Source: Mumia sp. Pv4-285 (GTDB lineage: Bacteria > Actinomycetota > Actinomycetes > Propionibacteriales > Nocardioidaceae). Taken from it: DNA of 64,000 bases. How positions within the stretch are numbered: the stretch's first letter is position 1; every line of letters begins with the position of its first letter. The DNA is taken from NCBI RefSeq assembly GCF_041320275.1, contig NZ_CP162023.1, positions 620,001-684,000 of the forward strand. The letters run 5' to 3'. The position numbers and the translations under genes were made by a program. Under the pieces are notes generated by a model, which made no database searches, had not been told where the DNA came from, and was given only the letters and a program-made list of their open reading frames with translations. Positions 50,004 through 59,050 of the stretch are shown here, piece after piece.

Positions 50004-51197
50004 GTGGATCCGAACATCGCGTTCGCGTTCGGCATCGCGCTCGGCCTGCTCATCGGGGCCGGCGTGGTGTGGGCGTGGCGCTACAGCGAGCGCCAGCAGG
50101 CGGACATCCCTGCACGCCCAGAGCCTGAGGTCCCCGCGGGCGCCGAAGCCGTCCTCGCGGTGCTGCGCTCCTCTGCCGTCATCGTCGACGCGGCCGACCG
50201 CGTCGTCAAGGCGTCCGCGCCGGCCCACGTCATGGGCCTGCTCCAGGACACCCGGCTCGAGCACCCGGTGCTGCGCGAGATGGTGCACCAGGTCCGCCGC
50301 GACGGACAGGTTCGCGAGGAGGAGATCGGGCTGGGCTTCGGACGCCGCGGACAGCGTCACGTCCTGGTCCGGGTCGCGCCGTTGACGTCGCGGCTCGTGC
50401 TGGTCCTCGTCGAGGACCGCACCTCTGAGCGCCGCGTGGAGATGATCCGCCGTGACTTCGTCGCCAACGTCAGCCACGAGCTCAAGACCCCCGTCGGTGC
50501 CCTCAACCTCCTCGCGGAGGCCGTCGGCGAGGCGCGCGACGATCCTGAGGCGGTCGTACGCTTCAGCGGCCGGATGAAGCGCGAAGGCGCACGCCTGACG
50601 CGGCTGGTCCAGCAGATCATCGAGCTCTCCCGCCTCCAGGGCGACGCCCTGATCGACGAGCCGCACGAGGTCGACGTCGCGGGGCTCATCGCGACCGCCG
50701 TCGAGCGCAACGCCGTCGACGCCGAGGTGCGCGGCATCGAGGTCGCGACGCGGACGGACGACCAGGTGTACGTCCTCGGTGAGGGCGAGCAGCTCCTCCA
50801 GGCCGTCAACAACCTCGTCGAGAACGCGATCGCGTACTCGGAGGTCGGCACGAAGGTCACCGTCGACGCGGCCCAGGTCGGCGGCGAGGTCCGCATCGCC
50901 GTGCGCGACCAGGGCATCGGCATCGGCCAGGCCGAGATCGACCGCATCTTCGAGCGCTTCTACCGTGTCGATCCGGCGCGCGCCCGCAGCACCGGAGGCA
51001 CCGGGCTCGGGCTGTCGATCGTCAAGCACGTCGCGGCGAGCCACGCCGGCACCGTCGAGGTGTGGAGCCAGCCCGGCCAGGGCTCCTCGTTCACGCTGGT
51101 CCTGCCGGCGGCCGCACGCACCGACGACCCCGACGACTTCGAAGCTCCCCCCGTACCGACGGCATCGTCCGTCCCCGCCCAGGAGGCCCGATCGTGA
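50004..51197 (+). CDS. senX3: Phosphate-sensing histidine kinase SenX3
   Basis: 397 residues: one N-terminal membrane helix (about 5-26), a PAS-like region (about 45-140), HisKA with His158 in FVANVSHELKTPVG, and HATPase (NNLVENAIAYS, RDQGIGI, GGTGLGLSIVKHV). It is the PhoR/SenX3 type, with PhoU nearby, and phosphorylates RegX3 when phosphate is low. GTG 50004 is chosen from the -10 spacing and because homology starts there. Its stop overlaps regX3 (GTGA). Confidence 0.95.
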   Translation: MDPNIAFAFGIALGLLIGAGVVWAWRYSERQQADIPARPEPEVPAGAEAVLAVLRSSAVIVDAADRVVKASAPAHVMGLLQDTRLEHPVLREMVHQVRRDGQVREEEIGLGFGRRGQRHVLVRVAPLTSRLVLVLVEDRTSERRVEMIRRDFVANVSHELKTPVGALNLLAEAVGEARDDPEAVVRFSGRMKREGARLTRLVQQIIELSRLQGDALIDEPHEVDVAGLIATAVERNAVDAEVRGIEVATRTDDQVYVLGEGEQLLQAVNNLVENAIAYSEVGTKVTVDAAQVGGEVRIAVRDQGIGIGQAEIDRIFERFYRVDPARARSTGGTGLGLSIVKHVAASHAGTVEVWSQPGQGSSFTLVLPAAARTDDPDDFEAPPVPTASSVPAQEARS

Positions 51198-51874
51198 CCC
51201 GTGTGCTCGTCGTCGAGGACGAGGAGAGCTACATCGACGCGCTCTCCTACGTGCTGCGCAAGGAAGGCTTCGAGGTCGCGATCGCGACGGACGGGCACGC
51301 CGCGCTCGAGGAGTTCGACCGCAGCGGTGCCGACATCGTCCTGCTCGACCTCATGCTTCCCGGCATCAGTGGCACCGAGGTGTGCCGCAAGCTCCGGTCG
51401 TCCTCGTCCGTCCCGGTGATCATGGTCAGCGCCAAGGACTCCGAGGTCGACAAGGTCGTGGGGCTCGAGCTGGGCGCCGACGACTACGTCACCAAGCCGT
51501 ACAGTCCGCGTGAGCTGGTCGCCCGCATCCGCGCGGTCCTGCGACGCGGTGCCGAGAGTGCCGTCGCCGACGACTCCGCGCTGGAGGTCGGACGGGTGCG
51601 GATGGACGTCGACCGCCACGTCGTGACCGTCGCAGGCACCGAGGTACGCCTCCCGCTGAAGGAGTTCGAGCTGCTCGAGCTCTTCCTCCGCAACGTCGGA
51701 CGCGTGCTGACGCGCGGGCAGCTCATCGACCGCGTGTGGGGGTCCGACTACGTCGGCGACACCAAGACGCTCGACGTCCACGTGAAGCGTCTGCGGGCCA
51801 AGATCGAGGAGGACCCGGCTCGTCCGACCACGCTGGTCACGGTGCGCGGGCTGGGCTACAAGTACGACGCGTAG
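51194..51874 (+). CDS. regX3: Phosphate response regulator RegX3 (PhoP-type)
   Basis: 226 residues. Receiver domain with EDEE acidic cluster, phospho-acceptor Asp52 (VLLDLMLPG), and KPY switch lysine; C-terminal OmpR winged helix (KEFELLELFLRN, GDTKTLDVHVKRLRAKIEEDP, RGLGYKYDA). Activates Pho regulon genes by binding GTTCACC-type repeats, such as those at 49893-49931. AGGAGG eight bases before GTG 51194 lies within senX3. Confidence 0.96.
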   Translation: MTRVLVVEDEESYIDALSYVLRKEGFEVAIATDGHAALEEFDRSGADIVLLDLMLPGISGTEVCRKLRSSSSVPVIMVSAKDSEVDKVVGLELGADDYVTKPYSPRELVARIRAVLRRGAESAVADDSALEVGRVRMDVDRHVVTVAGTEVRLPLKEFELLELFLRNVGRVLTRGQLIDRVWGSDYVGDTKTLDVHVKRLRAKIEEDPARPTTLVTVRGLGYKYDA

Positions 51875-51895
51875 GCCCGCGTCGGTGGTGGGTCC

Positions 51896-51907
51896 TAGGC
51901 TGACGCC
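51896..51907 (+). promoter_or_regulatory. Leaderless -10 element for the nfo mini-cistron
   Basis: TAGGCT (51896-51901), six bases, ATG at 51908. Confidence 0.5.
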
Positions 51908-51925
51908 ATGAGGCTGATCGCATGA
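51908..51925 (+). CDS. Five-codon leaderless mini-ORF coupled to nfo
   Basis: ATG at 51908 at exact leaderless distance from TAGGCT begins MRLIA and stops at TGA 51923-51925. That stop overlaps the nfo start (ATGA). The ribosome would load at the 5' end on this frame and reinitiate on nfo, which has no Shine-Dalgarno of its own. If transcription starts elsewhere, the frame is meaningless. Confidence 0.4.
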   Translation: MRLIA

Positions 51926-52719
51926 AGACCCGCATCGGGACCCACGTCGACCAGGAGCACCCCTTCGACGACGTCGAGCGCGTCGGCGCGGACGTCGCTC
52001 AGATCTTCCTCGGCGACCCGCAGAGCTGGAAATGGCCCAAGTACGAGTACGCCGGCGGCGCCGATGGGCTGCGTGACGACGCCGCGGCCCGTGACGTTCC
52101 GCTGTACGTCCACGCGCCCTACCTGCTCAACGTCGCGAGCCTCAACAACCGCGTCCGCATCCCGAGCCGCAAGCTCGTCCAGAACGCGGTCGACGGTGCG
52201 GCGGCGATCGGCGCCCAGGGTGTGATCCTGCACGGTGGCTACGTCGACTCCGAGGGCGACCTCGACAAGGGCTTCGACAACTGGCGCAAGGCCGTCGAGG
52301 CGATCGACGCCAAGGTGCCGGTGCTGCTCGAGAACACCGCGGGTGGCGACTACTCGATGGCGCGCCGGTTCGAGCGCATCGAGCGCACCTGGGAGGCGAT
52401 CCAGGCGGGTGGTGGAGGAGACTCGTGGGGGTTCTGCCTCGACACGTGCCACGCCTGGGCGGGCGGCATCGAGCTCGAAGGCATCGTCGATCGCATCACC
52501 GCCGTGACGGGCCGGATCGACCTCGTCCACTGCAACAACAGCCGCGACGCCTTCGGGTCGGGCGCCGACCGTCACGCTCACCTCACCGAAGGCACGATCC
52601 CGCCTGAGCTGCTCGTCGAGATCGTCGCCGCGGCGGGCGCGCCGGTGATCATCGAGACGCACGCCGACGACAAGACCGGCGACGACATCGCGTGGCTGCG
52701 CGAGCAGCTCGCCTCGTAG
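51922..52719 (+). CDS. nfo: Endonuclease IV (AP endonuclease)
   Basis: 265 residues, TIM barrel. Zn-ligand segments: [83 protein letters not shown]. It cuts 5' to abasic sites and repairs blocked 3' ends. ATG at 51922 overlaps the mini-ORF stop. It is not in the regX3 transcript if TAGGCT is its own promoter. Confidence 0.95.
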   Translation: MKTRIGTHVDQEHPFDDVERVGADVAQIFLGDPQSWKWPKYEYAGGADGLRDDAAARDVPLYVHAPYLLNVASLNNRVRIPSRKLVQNAVDGAAAIGAQGVILHGGYVDSEGDLDKGFDNWRKAVEAIDAKVPVLLENTAGGDYSMARRFERIERTWEAIQAGGGGDSWGFCLDTCHAWAGGIELEGIVDRITAVTGRIDLVHCNNSRDAFGSGADRHAHLTEGTIPPELLVEIVAAAGAPVIIETHADDKTGDDIAWLREQLAS

Positions 52720-52761
52720 CCGACTCCCAGCCGGCCGACTGCGCCGCCGGACCGCGATGGC

Positions 52762-53328
52762 TCAGTGGTCCGCGGACTCCGCGTTGTCGTCGACCGCGAC
52801 GCCTTCCTCGGCCTCTTCGCCGGCTGGGTTGGCGGTGCTGCCCGGGGGCGTCGCCACATCGGCGTACATCGGAGTGCGGGTGACGACCGGCATCGGCAGC
52901 TGGACCTGGCCCGCGTTGGCGAAGGTGAACGTGGCCGTCACGAACTGCCCTGCGAAGAGGTCGTCGCCGGTGATGACGACCGACGGCTTCTGGCCGAGCG
53001 TGTAGAGGCGGCGGATCGGCAGCGCGACCGGGCCGTCGAAGGTCACCTCGACCGGCGTGCCGGCACGCGTGACGACCTCGACGCTCGTCAGCTGGTCGGT
53101 CTGGAGCGCCTGGTTGACCATGCCGGCGGACAGCGTGGCCGTGTCGTCGTCGTTCATCACGAAGAGCGCGTTGAGGATGTCGACGTCGCCGGAGCGGTCG
53201 TTGGTGCCGACTCCTGCCTGGTAGATCGCGCTGGTCTGTGCGTTGAAGCCGGTGCCGCAGCCCGCGAGGACGACGGCGAGAAGGCCGACGACGACGGCGA
53301 CGAGAGCACGGCGGGAGCGAGTGAGCAC
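52762..53328 (-). CDS. LpqE-like secreted lipoprotein
   Basis: 188 residues. Signal peptide with lipobox LAGC (Cys at about 24), then a beta-rich domain (NDRSGDVDILNALFVMNDDDTATLSAGMVNQ) and an acidic C-terminus. It lies divergent from carD as lpqE does in M. tuberculosis (Rv3584). A relation to the copper-chaperone-like PCu(A)C fold has been suggested for similar proteins, but the Met/His copper motif is not obvious here. GTG at 53328 starts it. Confidence 0.8.
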   Translation of the reverse strand: MLTRSRRALVAVVVGLLAVVLAGCGTGFNAQTSAIYQAGVGTNDRSGDVDILNALFVMNDDDTATLSAGMVNQALQTDQLTSVEVVTRAGTPVEVTFDGPVALPIRRLYTLGQKPSVVITGDDLFAGQFVTATFTFANAGQVQLPMPVVTRTPMYADVATPPGSTANPAGEEAEEGVAVDDNAESADH

Positions 53329-53462
53329 AGCCCGACCCTTTCTTTGCAGCGAGCGCGACCTGATGGCGCGGAGACGACGCCCAACAGCGTATCCGCGGAC
53401 CGCGCGGAGCGTGCGACGAGGTCGCCCCTGCCCTCGCGGGTGCCATCTGAAACGGACTTTGT

Positions 53463-53476
53463 CAAGTCACGACTTG
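53463..53476. promoter_or_regulatory. Inverted repeat in the lpqE/carD spacer
   Basis: CAAGTC AC GACTTG, perfect 6-bp arms, 80 bases before the carD ATG. Nearby CTTTGTC (53456-53462) and GACAAAG (53496-53502) pair across it. A TATCCT (53523-53528) could be the carD -10. Confidence 0.45.
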
Positions 53477-53555
53477 GCCTCTGACCTGCGTAAACGACAA
53501 AGAGCAGTCTTGGAGACCGTGTTATCCTGGTCACCTAAGAAAGGGCTATGGACAT

Positions 53556-54041
53556 ATGACTTTCACTGTTGGCGAAACGGTTGTCTACCCCAATCACGGT
53601 GCGGCGGTCATCGAGGACATCGAAGTCCGCACGATCAAGGGTGAGGAACGCCAGTACCTCGTCCTGCGCATCGTCGCCCAGAACGATCTCGTCGTACGCG
53701 TGCCGGCGTGCAACCTCGATCTGGTCGGTGTGCGTGACGTGGTGGACAAGGACGGCCTGGACCGCGTCTTCGGTGTGCTGAGGGCTGAGCACACGGAGGA
53801 GCCGACCAACTGGTCGCGACGCTACAAGGCGAACCTCGAGAAGCTCCACTCGGGTGACGTGATGAAGGTGGCCGAGGTCGTCCGCGACCTCTGGCGCCGT
53901 GAGCGCGACCGGGGTCTCTCCGCCGGCGAGAAGCGGATGCTCGCCAAGGCACGTCAGATTCTCGTCTCCGAGCTCGCGCTCGCCGAGAACACCAACGAGG
54001 ACAAGGCCGAGACGCTGCTCGACGAGGTGCTCGCGTCCTGA
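53556..54041 (+). CDS. carD: RNA polymerase-binding transcription regulator CarD
   Basis: 161 residues: [23 protein letters not shown] opens the N-terminal CarD_CdnL_TRCF RNAP-binding domain; W/R-rich helices [64 protein letters not shown] form the DNA-binding part. It stabilises open complexes at most promoters and is essential in mycobacteria. ATG at 53556 follows AAAGGG. A strong palindromic terminator follows. Confidence 0.97.
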   Translation: MTFTVGETVVYPNHGAAVIEDIEVRTIKGEERQYLVLRIVAQNDLVVRVPACNLDLVGVRDVVDKDGLDRVFGVLRAEHTEEPTNWSRRYKANLEKLHSGDVMKVAEVVRDLWRRERDRGLSAGEKRMLAKARQILVSELALAENTNEDKAETLLDEVLAS

Positions 54042-54063
54042 CCTCCTAGTCCTTCAGGACTAC

Positions 54064-54097
54064 CGAAGCCGCCTCCGTGATCACGGAGGCGGCTTCG
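54064..54097. terminator. Terminator after carD
   Basis: 34-bp perfect palindrome (half CGAAGCCGCCTCCGTGA) with TCGTACGTCAGGTTTTGTTTTCT after it, the T-richest tail in the window. Confidence 0.85.
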
Positions 54098-54161
54098 TCG
54101 TACGTCAGGTTTTGTTTTCTCCTCTGTTTCGTGCCGTAATCCGACCGAAACGCATGCTGCT

Positions 54162-54173
54162 TACGGTCGCGGA
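54162..54173 (+). promoter_or_regulatory. Leaderless -10 element for the nirD-like gene
   Basis: TACGGT (54162-54167), six bases, ATG at 54174. Confidence 0.5.
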
Positions 54174-54527
54174 ATGACGACGTCGAGCGGGGTTGCGACC
54201 TGGGTCAAGGTGTGTGACGCCGGCGAGCTCGTCGTGGGCATCGGCGTGTCGGCCCTCGTCCGGGGCAAGCAGGTCGCGTTGTTCAAGACCGGGGAGCGTG
54301 AGCTGCACGCCGTCGGCAACCGCGACCCGTACTCCGGGACGCAGACGATGGCCCGGGGTCTGGTCGTCCAACGCGACGGCCAGACGTTGCTGGCGGCACC
54401 GACCGGGCGGGAGCTCTTCGACTTCGCGACCGGCCAGTGCGTCGACGACCCGATGGCCAAGATCGCGACCTATCCGGTCCGTGTGGTCAACGGCTTCGTC
54501 GAGGTCTGCATCATGGCGCGGAGCTGA
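54174..54527 (+). CDS. NirD-like Rieske-fold protein, nitrite reductase small-subunit family
   Basis: 117 residues matching NirD: WVKVCDAGELVVGIGVSALVRGKQVALFK, HAVGNRDPYSGTQTMARGLV, ELFDFATGQCVDDPMAKIATYPVRVVNGFVEV. The CxH...CxxH iron-sulfur ligands are absent, as in true NirD. No nirB lies nearby, so this is an orphan whose partner is elsewhere or absent. It is set between carD and ispF, an unusual position. Confidence 0.82.
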   Translation: MTTSSGVATWVKVCDAGELVVGIGVSALVRGKQVALFKTGERELHAVGNRDPYSGTQTMARGLVVQRDGQTLLAAPTGRELFDFATGQCVDDPMAKIATYPVRVVNGFVEVCIMARS

Positions 54528-54538
54528 CCGGGAAGCTG

Positions 54539-55024
54539 TCAGGCAGGGACGACGAGCGCGGTCGCGATCGCCGCCGCGCCCTCGCCGCGACCGGTGAGGC
54601 CGAGACCGTCGGTCGTCGTCCCGGCCACCGTCACCGGAGCACCGACCGCGTCCGAGAGCACCCGCTGCGCCTCGTCGCGCCGCGTTCCGACCTTCGGCCG
54701 GTTGCCGATCAGCTGCACGGCGACGTTGCCGATCTCGAACTCCGCCTCGCGCACCCTCCGCGCCGTCTCGGCGAGGAAGGCCACGCCGGACGCGCCCGAC
54801 CACTCAGGGTCGGCCGTACCGTAGTTGCTGCCGAGGTCGCCGAGACCGGCGGCCGACAGGAGGGCGTCACAGATCGCGTGGGCGACGACGTCGGCGTCGG
54901 AGTGACCGGCGAGGCCGACGGGCTCGTCGGGCCACAGCAGGCCCGCGCACCACATCGGTCGCCCGGCCTCGTACGCATGGACGTCGGTGCCGGTGCCGAC
55001 GCGGGGGATCGGGGAAGGGGCCAT
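54539..55024 (-). CDS. ispF: 2-C-methyl-D-erythritol 2,4-cyclodiphosphate synthase
   Basis: 161 residues. Zn ligands D14, H16 (TDVHAY) and H41 (GHSDADVV); the C-terminal [14 protein letters not shown] corresponds to the TT..LG.TGRGEG CDP-binding motif, with a Gly in place of the usual Lys. MEP pathway step producing the cyclic diphosphate. In mycobacteria ispD-ispF follow carD on one strand; here ispF is on the opposite strand and no ispD is in the window. Confidence 0.93.
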   Translation of the reverse strand: MAPSPIPRVGTGTDVHAYEAGRPMWCAGLLWPDEPVGLAGHSDADVVAHAICDALLSAAGLGDLGSNYGTADPEWSGASGVAFLAETARRVREAEFEIGNVAVQLIGNRPKVGTRRDEAQRVLSDAVGAPVTVAGTTTDGLGLTGRGEGAAAIATALVVPA

Positions 55025-55042
55025 GCCCTCATCATGGCGCCG

Positions 55043-55261
55043 TCAGTCGCCGGCGAGCACCTCGGCGGCCGACACCGACCCGTGGCGGTCCTGGATGACG
55101 TCGGCCAGTCGCCGGAACTCGTCCTCGCTGAGCTCGACGCCGACCTCGTCGGCGCCACGCCGCAGCTCGTCCTCGACGGTGCCCTCCGTGGCGCCGTCCT
55201 GCCAGGAGGTGACGCGGTCGACGACGGTCTGGATCGCGGTGAGCCTGTCCTGTTCAGTCAT
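55043..55261 (-). CDS. Small acidic hypothetical protein
   Basis: 72 residues, helical, MTEQDRLTAIQTVVDRVTSW...VELSEDEFRRLADVIQDRHG. ATG at 55261 lies 49 bases from the C39 peptidase stop and 18 bases upstream of ispF. No family recognised. Codon third positions are G/C-rich as in real genes here, which supports coding. It might be co-transcribed with ispF. Confidence 0.5.
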   Translation of the reverse strand: MTEQDRLTAIQTVVDRVTSWQDGATEGTVEDELRRGADEVGVELSEDEFRRLADVIQDRHGSVSAAEVLAGD

Positions 55262-55310
55262 GCCAGTCCGTTACCCAGGGTTGCGTGAGGCATGCTCGAC
55301 GGCCGGTGGG

Positions 55311-56552
55311 TCACCAGTGGTGCCCGGGGAGCACGGGGAGTGGCTTGCCCGTCCTGATGACGTACGCGGTGCCGCCGCTGCCTGCGCGCCAGGCGCGTTC
55401 GAACTGCGCACGGCCGTACACCCGGCGGACGGTGCCGGTCCTCGGCGCGGCCGGGTCGTTGACGATGACGTTGCCGGCCGCGGTGAATCCCCGGATCACC
55501 AGGAGGTGCCCGGCCGTCGAGCGGATCGGCGCACCGCTCAGGCCCCCTCGACCGAAGCGGATCGACGCCACCAACGGGATCCCGGCCTTCACGAAGGCCT
55601 CGGCGTCGCGCAACGAGCCGAGCCGCGTGACGAAGGCGTCAGCGCCTCGGCTTCCGGCGTACGCCGTGTTGAAGCCCCAGTTGCCCGTGCCGCCGTAGCG
55701 GGTGTCGTACGTCCGTCGCGCACCGTGGACCACGAAGCGCTGCTTGATGCCCTTGCGGACCCACGCGTACTGGGCCTTCGTCGGCCCCTTGCCGAGGCTG
55801 CGCAGCACCATCGTGGTCGACGTCGGCGAGCACCAGGCCGCACCGCCACCGTCGTACTGGCGGTACTGGGAGCGGTGCAGCATCTGGGAGTAGCGGGGAA
55901 CGGCGATCTCGATCGTGCGCGTCATCGTCGTCGCGGAGACAGGGCGGGACGCCTTGGCGGCCGCGGAGGCGGCTGCGCCGACCGAGAGGACCCGTGGCCT
56001 CGAGCTCGTCCCCGCCGGGCGCAGAAGGGTCACCCTGACCTGCCACGCGGCGATCCGGGAGGAACCGTTCGCGCGAATGGTGTCCGTGACGACCCGTGCG
56101 ACGTCGTCGGCCTGGGCTGGGCCGGAGGACCTGCGGATCGCGGTCTCCTTGTCGGCCCACCGTGCGAGCGTGTCCCAGCTCCCCGTCCGTCCACCCGTGG
56201 TCCGTACGCGTACCGACACGACGACGACCGAGCGGCCCGGGGTGCGGGCGTTCCACGACGGCACGACCTCGTCGGCGGCGAAACCCGTCGTCGACCACGG
56301 CGAGGTCCAGCGCGCCTTCTCGTACGTGCGTCCGGCGAGCCTGGTGCGCCCGGTGGAGCGGGCGAATCGGACCGCACCCGCGGAGACGGTCGTCCCCGCC
56401 GTCGCCCCGGACGCGAGCTCGGAGGTGGTGGTCCAGCGCTTCGAGGCGATGCGTGTGCCCGCAGCCTCCGCCGGCGAGGCGAGCGCGCTGACCAGCGCCC
56501 CCGACACGACGAGGGCGAGCACCGCACGGGATCCGGCCGAGAGGTGGCGCAT
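55311..56552 (-). CDS. Secreted C39-family peptidase-like protein
   Basis: 413 residues. Signal peptide (residues 1-31, cleavage near AEA-AG). An N-terminal beta-rich domain of about 160 residues follows, then a C39-like papain fold from about 212: Cys241 in AAWCSPTSTTMVL, His349 in TAGHLLVIRGF and Asp366 in VNDPAAP. Similar proteins occur secreted in Streptomyces; substrate unknown. TAGCAT six bases before ATG on the minus strand suggests leaderless initiation, divergent from cysS. Confidence 0.83.
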   Translation of the reverse strand: MRHLSAGSRAVLALVVSGALVSALASPAEAAGTRIASKRWTTTSELASGATAGTTVSAGAVRFARSTGRTRLAGRTYEKARWTSPWSTTGFAADEVVPSWNARTPGRSVVVVSVRVRTTGGRTGSWDTLARWADKETAIRRSSGPAQADDVARVVTDTIRANGSSRIAAWQVRVTLLRPAGTSSRPRVLSVGAAASAAAKASRPVSATTMTRTIEIAVPRYSQMLHRSQYRQYDGGGAAWCSPTSTTMVLRSLGKGPTKAQYAWVRKGIKQRFVVHGARRTYDTRYGGTGNWGFNTAYAGSRGADAFVTRLGSLRDAEAFVKAGIPLVASIRFGRGGLSGAPIRSTAGHLLVIRGFTAAGNVIVNDPAAPRTGTVRRVYGRAQFERAWRAGSGGTAYVIRTGKPLPVLPGHHW

Positions 56553-56558
56553 TGATCG

Positions 56559-56564
56559 ATGCTA
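56559..56564 (-). promoter_or_regulatory. Leaderless -10 element for the C39 peptidase gene
   Basis: On the minus strand TAGCAT, six bases, ATG at 56552. Confidence 0.5.
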
Positions 56565-56585
56565 AGTCGGAACGGGCAAAGCCAC

Positions 56586-56598
56586 TACCCTGGTCAGC
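56586..56598 (+). promoter_or_regulatory. Leaderless -10 element for cysS
   Basis: TACCCT (56586-56591), seven bases, GTG at 56599. A T-box or leader can be excluded if this is the only promoter. Confidence 0.55.
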
Positions 56599-58056
56599 GT
56601 GACCCTGCGCCTCTACGACTCCGCGACGACGCGGACCGAGCCCTTCGTGCCCCTCGTCGACGGACGGGTGGGCATCTATCACTGCGGGCTGACCGTGCAG
56701 GGGCCGCCGCACCTCGGCCACATCCGCAAGGAGGTCGTCTTCGACGTCCTGCGGCGGTGGCTGACGCACGAGGGCTACGAGGTCACGCTGGTCGCGAACG
56801 TCACCGACATCGAGGACAAGATCCTGGCCAAGGGCGTCGAGCAGGCGCGACCGTGGTGGTCGGTGGCGTACGAGAACGAGCGTGCGCTGCACGACGCGTA
56901 CGACGTGCTCGGCTGCCTGCCTCCGACGTACGAGCCGCGGGCCACCGGGCACGTCCCCGAGATCCTCGAGCTCATCGCGACGCTGATCGACCGTGGTCAC
57001 GCCTACGTCGCTCCGGACGGCTCCGGCGACGTCTACTTCGACGTCCGCTCGTGGGCCGACTACGGCGAGCTGTCGAACCAGAAGGTCGACGACATGCGCG
57101 ACGCCGAGGACGCCGACCCGCGCGGCAAGCGCGACCCGCGCGACTTCGCCCTCTGGAAGGGGCACAAGGAGGGCGAGCCCGAGACGGCGTCGTGGGCCTC
57201 GCCGTGGGGTCGGGGCCGGCCTGGCTGGCACATCGAGTGCTCGGCGATGGCCGCCAAGTACCTCGGCGACGAGTTCGACATCCATGGCGGCGGCATCGAC
57301 CTCCGCTTCCCGCACCACGAGAACGAGCTCGCCCAGGCACGCGCGGCAGGGATGCCGTTCGCCCGGTCCTGGATGCACAACCAGCTCGTGCGGATCGGCG
57401 GCGAGAAGATGAGCAAGTCCGTCGGCAACTCGCTGCTGGTCAGCGAGGTCGTCAAGCGGTTCCGGCCGATCGACGTGCGCTACTACCTCGTCGCTGCGCA
57501 CTATCGCTCCGTCATCGACTACACCGAGGAGTCCCTCGCCGAGGCGGCGACGACCTTCCAGCGGATCGAGGGGTTCGTCCGCCGCGCCACCGAGGCCACG
57601 GGTGCGGCCACCGACCTCGTCGAGCTCGGTGGAGCCGTGACTCCTGGTTTCGCGGCGGCGCTCGACGACGACCTCGCGGTGCCCACCGCGTTGGCTCAGG
57701 TGCAGGAGCTGGTCCGCGAGGGCAACAAGCAGCTGGCCGCCGGCGAGAGCGAGCGTTTTGCCCTGGTCAGCACACTTGCTTCTGTACGGCGCATGCTGGA
57801 CGTGCTCGGGCTCGACCCGTTCGCTGCCCAGTGGGCTGACGGCGCCGACGGATCCGGCGCCGAGCGGAAGGCGCTCGGGACACTGATCGACGCGCTGCTC
57901 GAGCAGCGCACGGCCGCACGGGCCGAGAAGGACTTCGCCACCGCGGACCGCGTCCGCGACCAGCTGAAGGCGGCTGGGGTCGAGGTCGAGGACACTCCCG
58001 CAGGACCACGATGGTCCGTGGGCGGGGACGATGTGAACAAGGGACAGATGAGCTGA
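56599..58056 (+). CDS. cysS: Cysteinyl-tRNA synthetase
   Basis: 485 residues, class I synthetase. HIGH motif PPHLGHIRK with the first Zn Cys in YHCGLTVQ; the other ligands lie in [40 protein letters not shown] motif [12 protein letters not shown]-terminal DALR anticodon-binding helices. Charges tRNA-Cys. The alternative MshC paralogue is excluded by the full-length tRNA-binding domain, although MshC is about 410 residues with similar motifs. Overlaps the next gene by one base. Confidence 0.95.
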   Translation: MTLRLYDSATTRTEPFVPLVDGRVGIYHCGLTVQGPPHLGHIRKEVVFDVLRRWLTHEGYEVTLVANVTDIEDKILAKGVEQARPWWSVAYENERALHDAYDVLGCLPPTYEPRATGHVPEILELIATLIDRGHAYVAPDGSGDVYFDVRSWADYGELSNQKVDDMRDAEDADPRGKRDPRDFALWKGHKEGEPETASWASPWGRGRPGWHIECSAMAAKYLGDEFDIHGGGIDLRFPHHENELAQARAAGMPFARSWMHNQLVRIGGEKMSKSVGNSLLVSEVVKRFRPIDVRYYLVAAHYRSVIDYTEESLAEAATTFQRIEGFVRRATEATGAATDLVELGGAVTPGFAAALDDDLAVPTALAQVQELVREGNKQLAAGESERFALVSTLASVRRMLDVLGLDPFAAQWADGADGSGAERKALGTLIDALLEQRTAARAEKDFATADRVRDQLKAAGVEVEDTPAGPRWSVGGDDVNKGQMS

Positions 58057-58997
58057 TGGCCGGTAACAGCCAGCGCCGCGGCGCGATCAACAAGGGCAAG
58101 AAGGGCGCGTCCGTCGGCACGGGCGGCCATCGTCGCCGCGGACTCGAGGGCAAGGGACCGACGCCGAAGGCCGAGGAGCGGCCCAACCACAAGAAGTACA
58201 AGATGGCACGCGCCGCCGAGAAGCGGCGCCCGCAGGCGCCTCGCAAGCGCGGCGACGAGGCCGAGTGGGCCGCCGGACGCAACTCGGTCGTCGAGCTGCT
58301 GCGCGCCGACGTGCCTGTGTCGACGCTGTACGTCGCCGAGGGCATCGACCGCGACGACCGCGTCACCGAGATCCTCGCGCTCGCCGTCGACAAGCGGCTC
58401 TCGATCCTCGAGGCCAGCAAGGCCGAGCTCGACCGGTTCACGGACCGGGCGGTGCACCAGGGGATCGCGGCCAAGCTGCCGCCGTACGAGTACGCGCACC
58501 CCGACGACCTGCTGGCCGCCGCGCAGGACGCCGGCGAGGTCCCGCTGATCGTCGTCGTCGACGGCATCACCGACCCCCGCAACCTCGGCGCGATCATCCG
58601 CAGCGCGTCCGGGTTCGGCGCGCACGGGGTCGTCATCCCGGAGCGCCGCTCGGCCGGCATGACCGCGTCGGCGTGGAAGACGTCGGCTGGCGCCGCGGCT
58701 CGGGTGCCCGTCGCGCGTGTCACGAACCTCACACGCCAGCTCAAGGCGTACGCCGAGGAGGGCCTGATGGTCGCCGGGCTCGCCGCTGAAGGCGAGGTGT
58801 CCCTGCCTGACCTCGACCTGGCAGACGGGCCGCTGGTGCTCGTCGTCGGCAGTGAGGGCAAGGGCATGTCGCGGCTCGTCGCGGAGACCTGCGACCTGCT
58901 CGTCTCGATCCCGATGGCGTCCTCGTTGGAGTCCCTCAACGCCGGCGTCGCAACCGGGATCGCGCTGTACGCGATCGACCAGAAGCGGCAGGCCTGA
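58056..58997 (+). CDS. rlmB: SpoU-family 23S rRNA 2'-O-methyltransferase, RlmB-like
   Basis: 313 residues. A basic, low-complexity N-terminal tail of about 65 residues (KGKKGASVGTGGHRRRGLEGKG), the L30e-like substrate domain (EWAAGRNSVVELL), and the SPOUT domain with DGITDPRNLGAIIRSASGFGAHGVVIP, VGSEGKGMSRL and IPMASSLESLNAGVATGIALY (trefoil-knot motifs 1-3). Methylates a 23S rRNA guanosine (G2251 in E. coli numbering). ATG at 58056 overlaps the cysS stop (TGATG), as in mycobacteria. Confidence 0.92.
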   Translation: MAGNSQRRGAINKGKKGASVGTGGHRRRGLEGKGPTPKAEERPNHKKYKMARAAEKRRPQAPRKRGDEAEWAAGRNSVVELLRADVPVSTLYVAEGIDRDDRVTEILALAVDKRLSILEASKAELDRFTDRAVHQGIAAKLPPYEYAHPDDLLAAAQDAGEVPLIVVVDGITDPRNLGAIIRSASGFGAHGVVIPERRSAGMTASAWKTSAGAAARVPVARVTNLTRQLKAYAEEGLMVAGLAAEGEVSLPDLDLADGPLVLVVGSEGKGMSRLVAETCDLLVSIPMASSLESLNAGVATGIALYAIDQKRQA

Positions 58998-59050
58998 CGC
59001 AGTTCCGGAGTTGCGGCCGCTCGCGATCCGCGCCACGGCTCGGGGCCACC

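Noticed and set aside
56559-56598. A T-box or riboswitch before cysS
   Set aside because: The gap to the divergent gene is 46 bases, too short, and the start appears leaderless.
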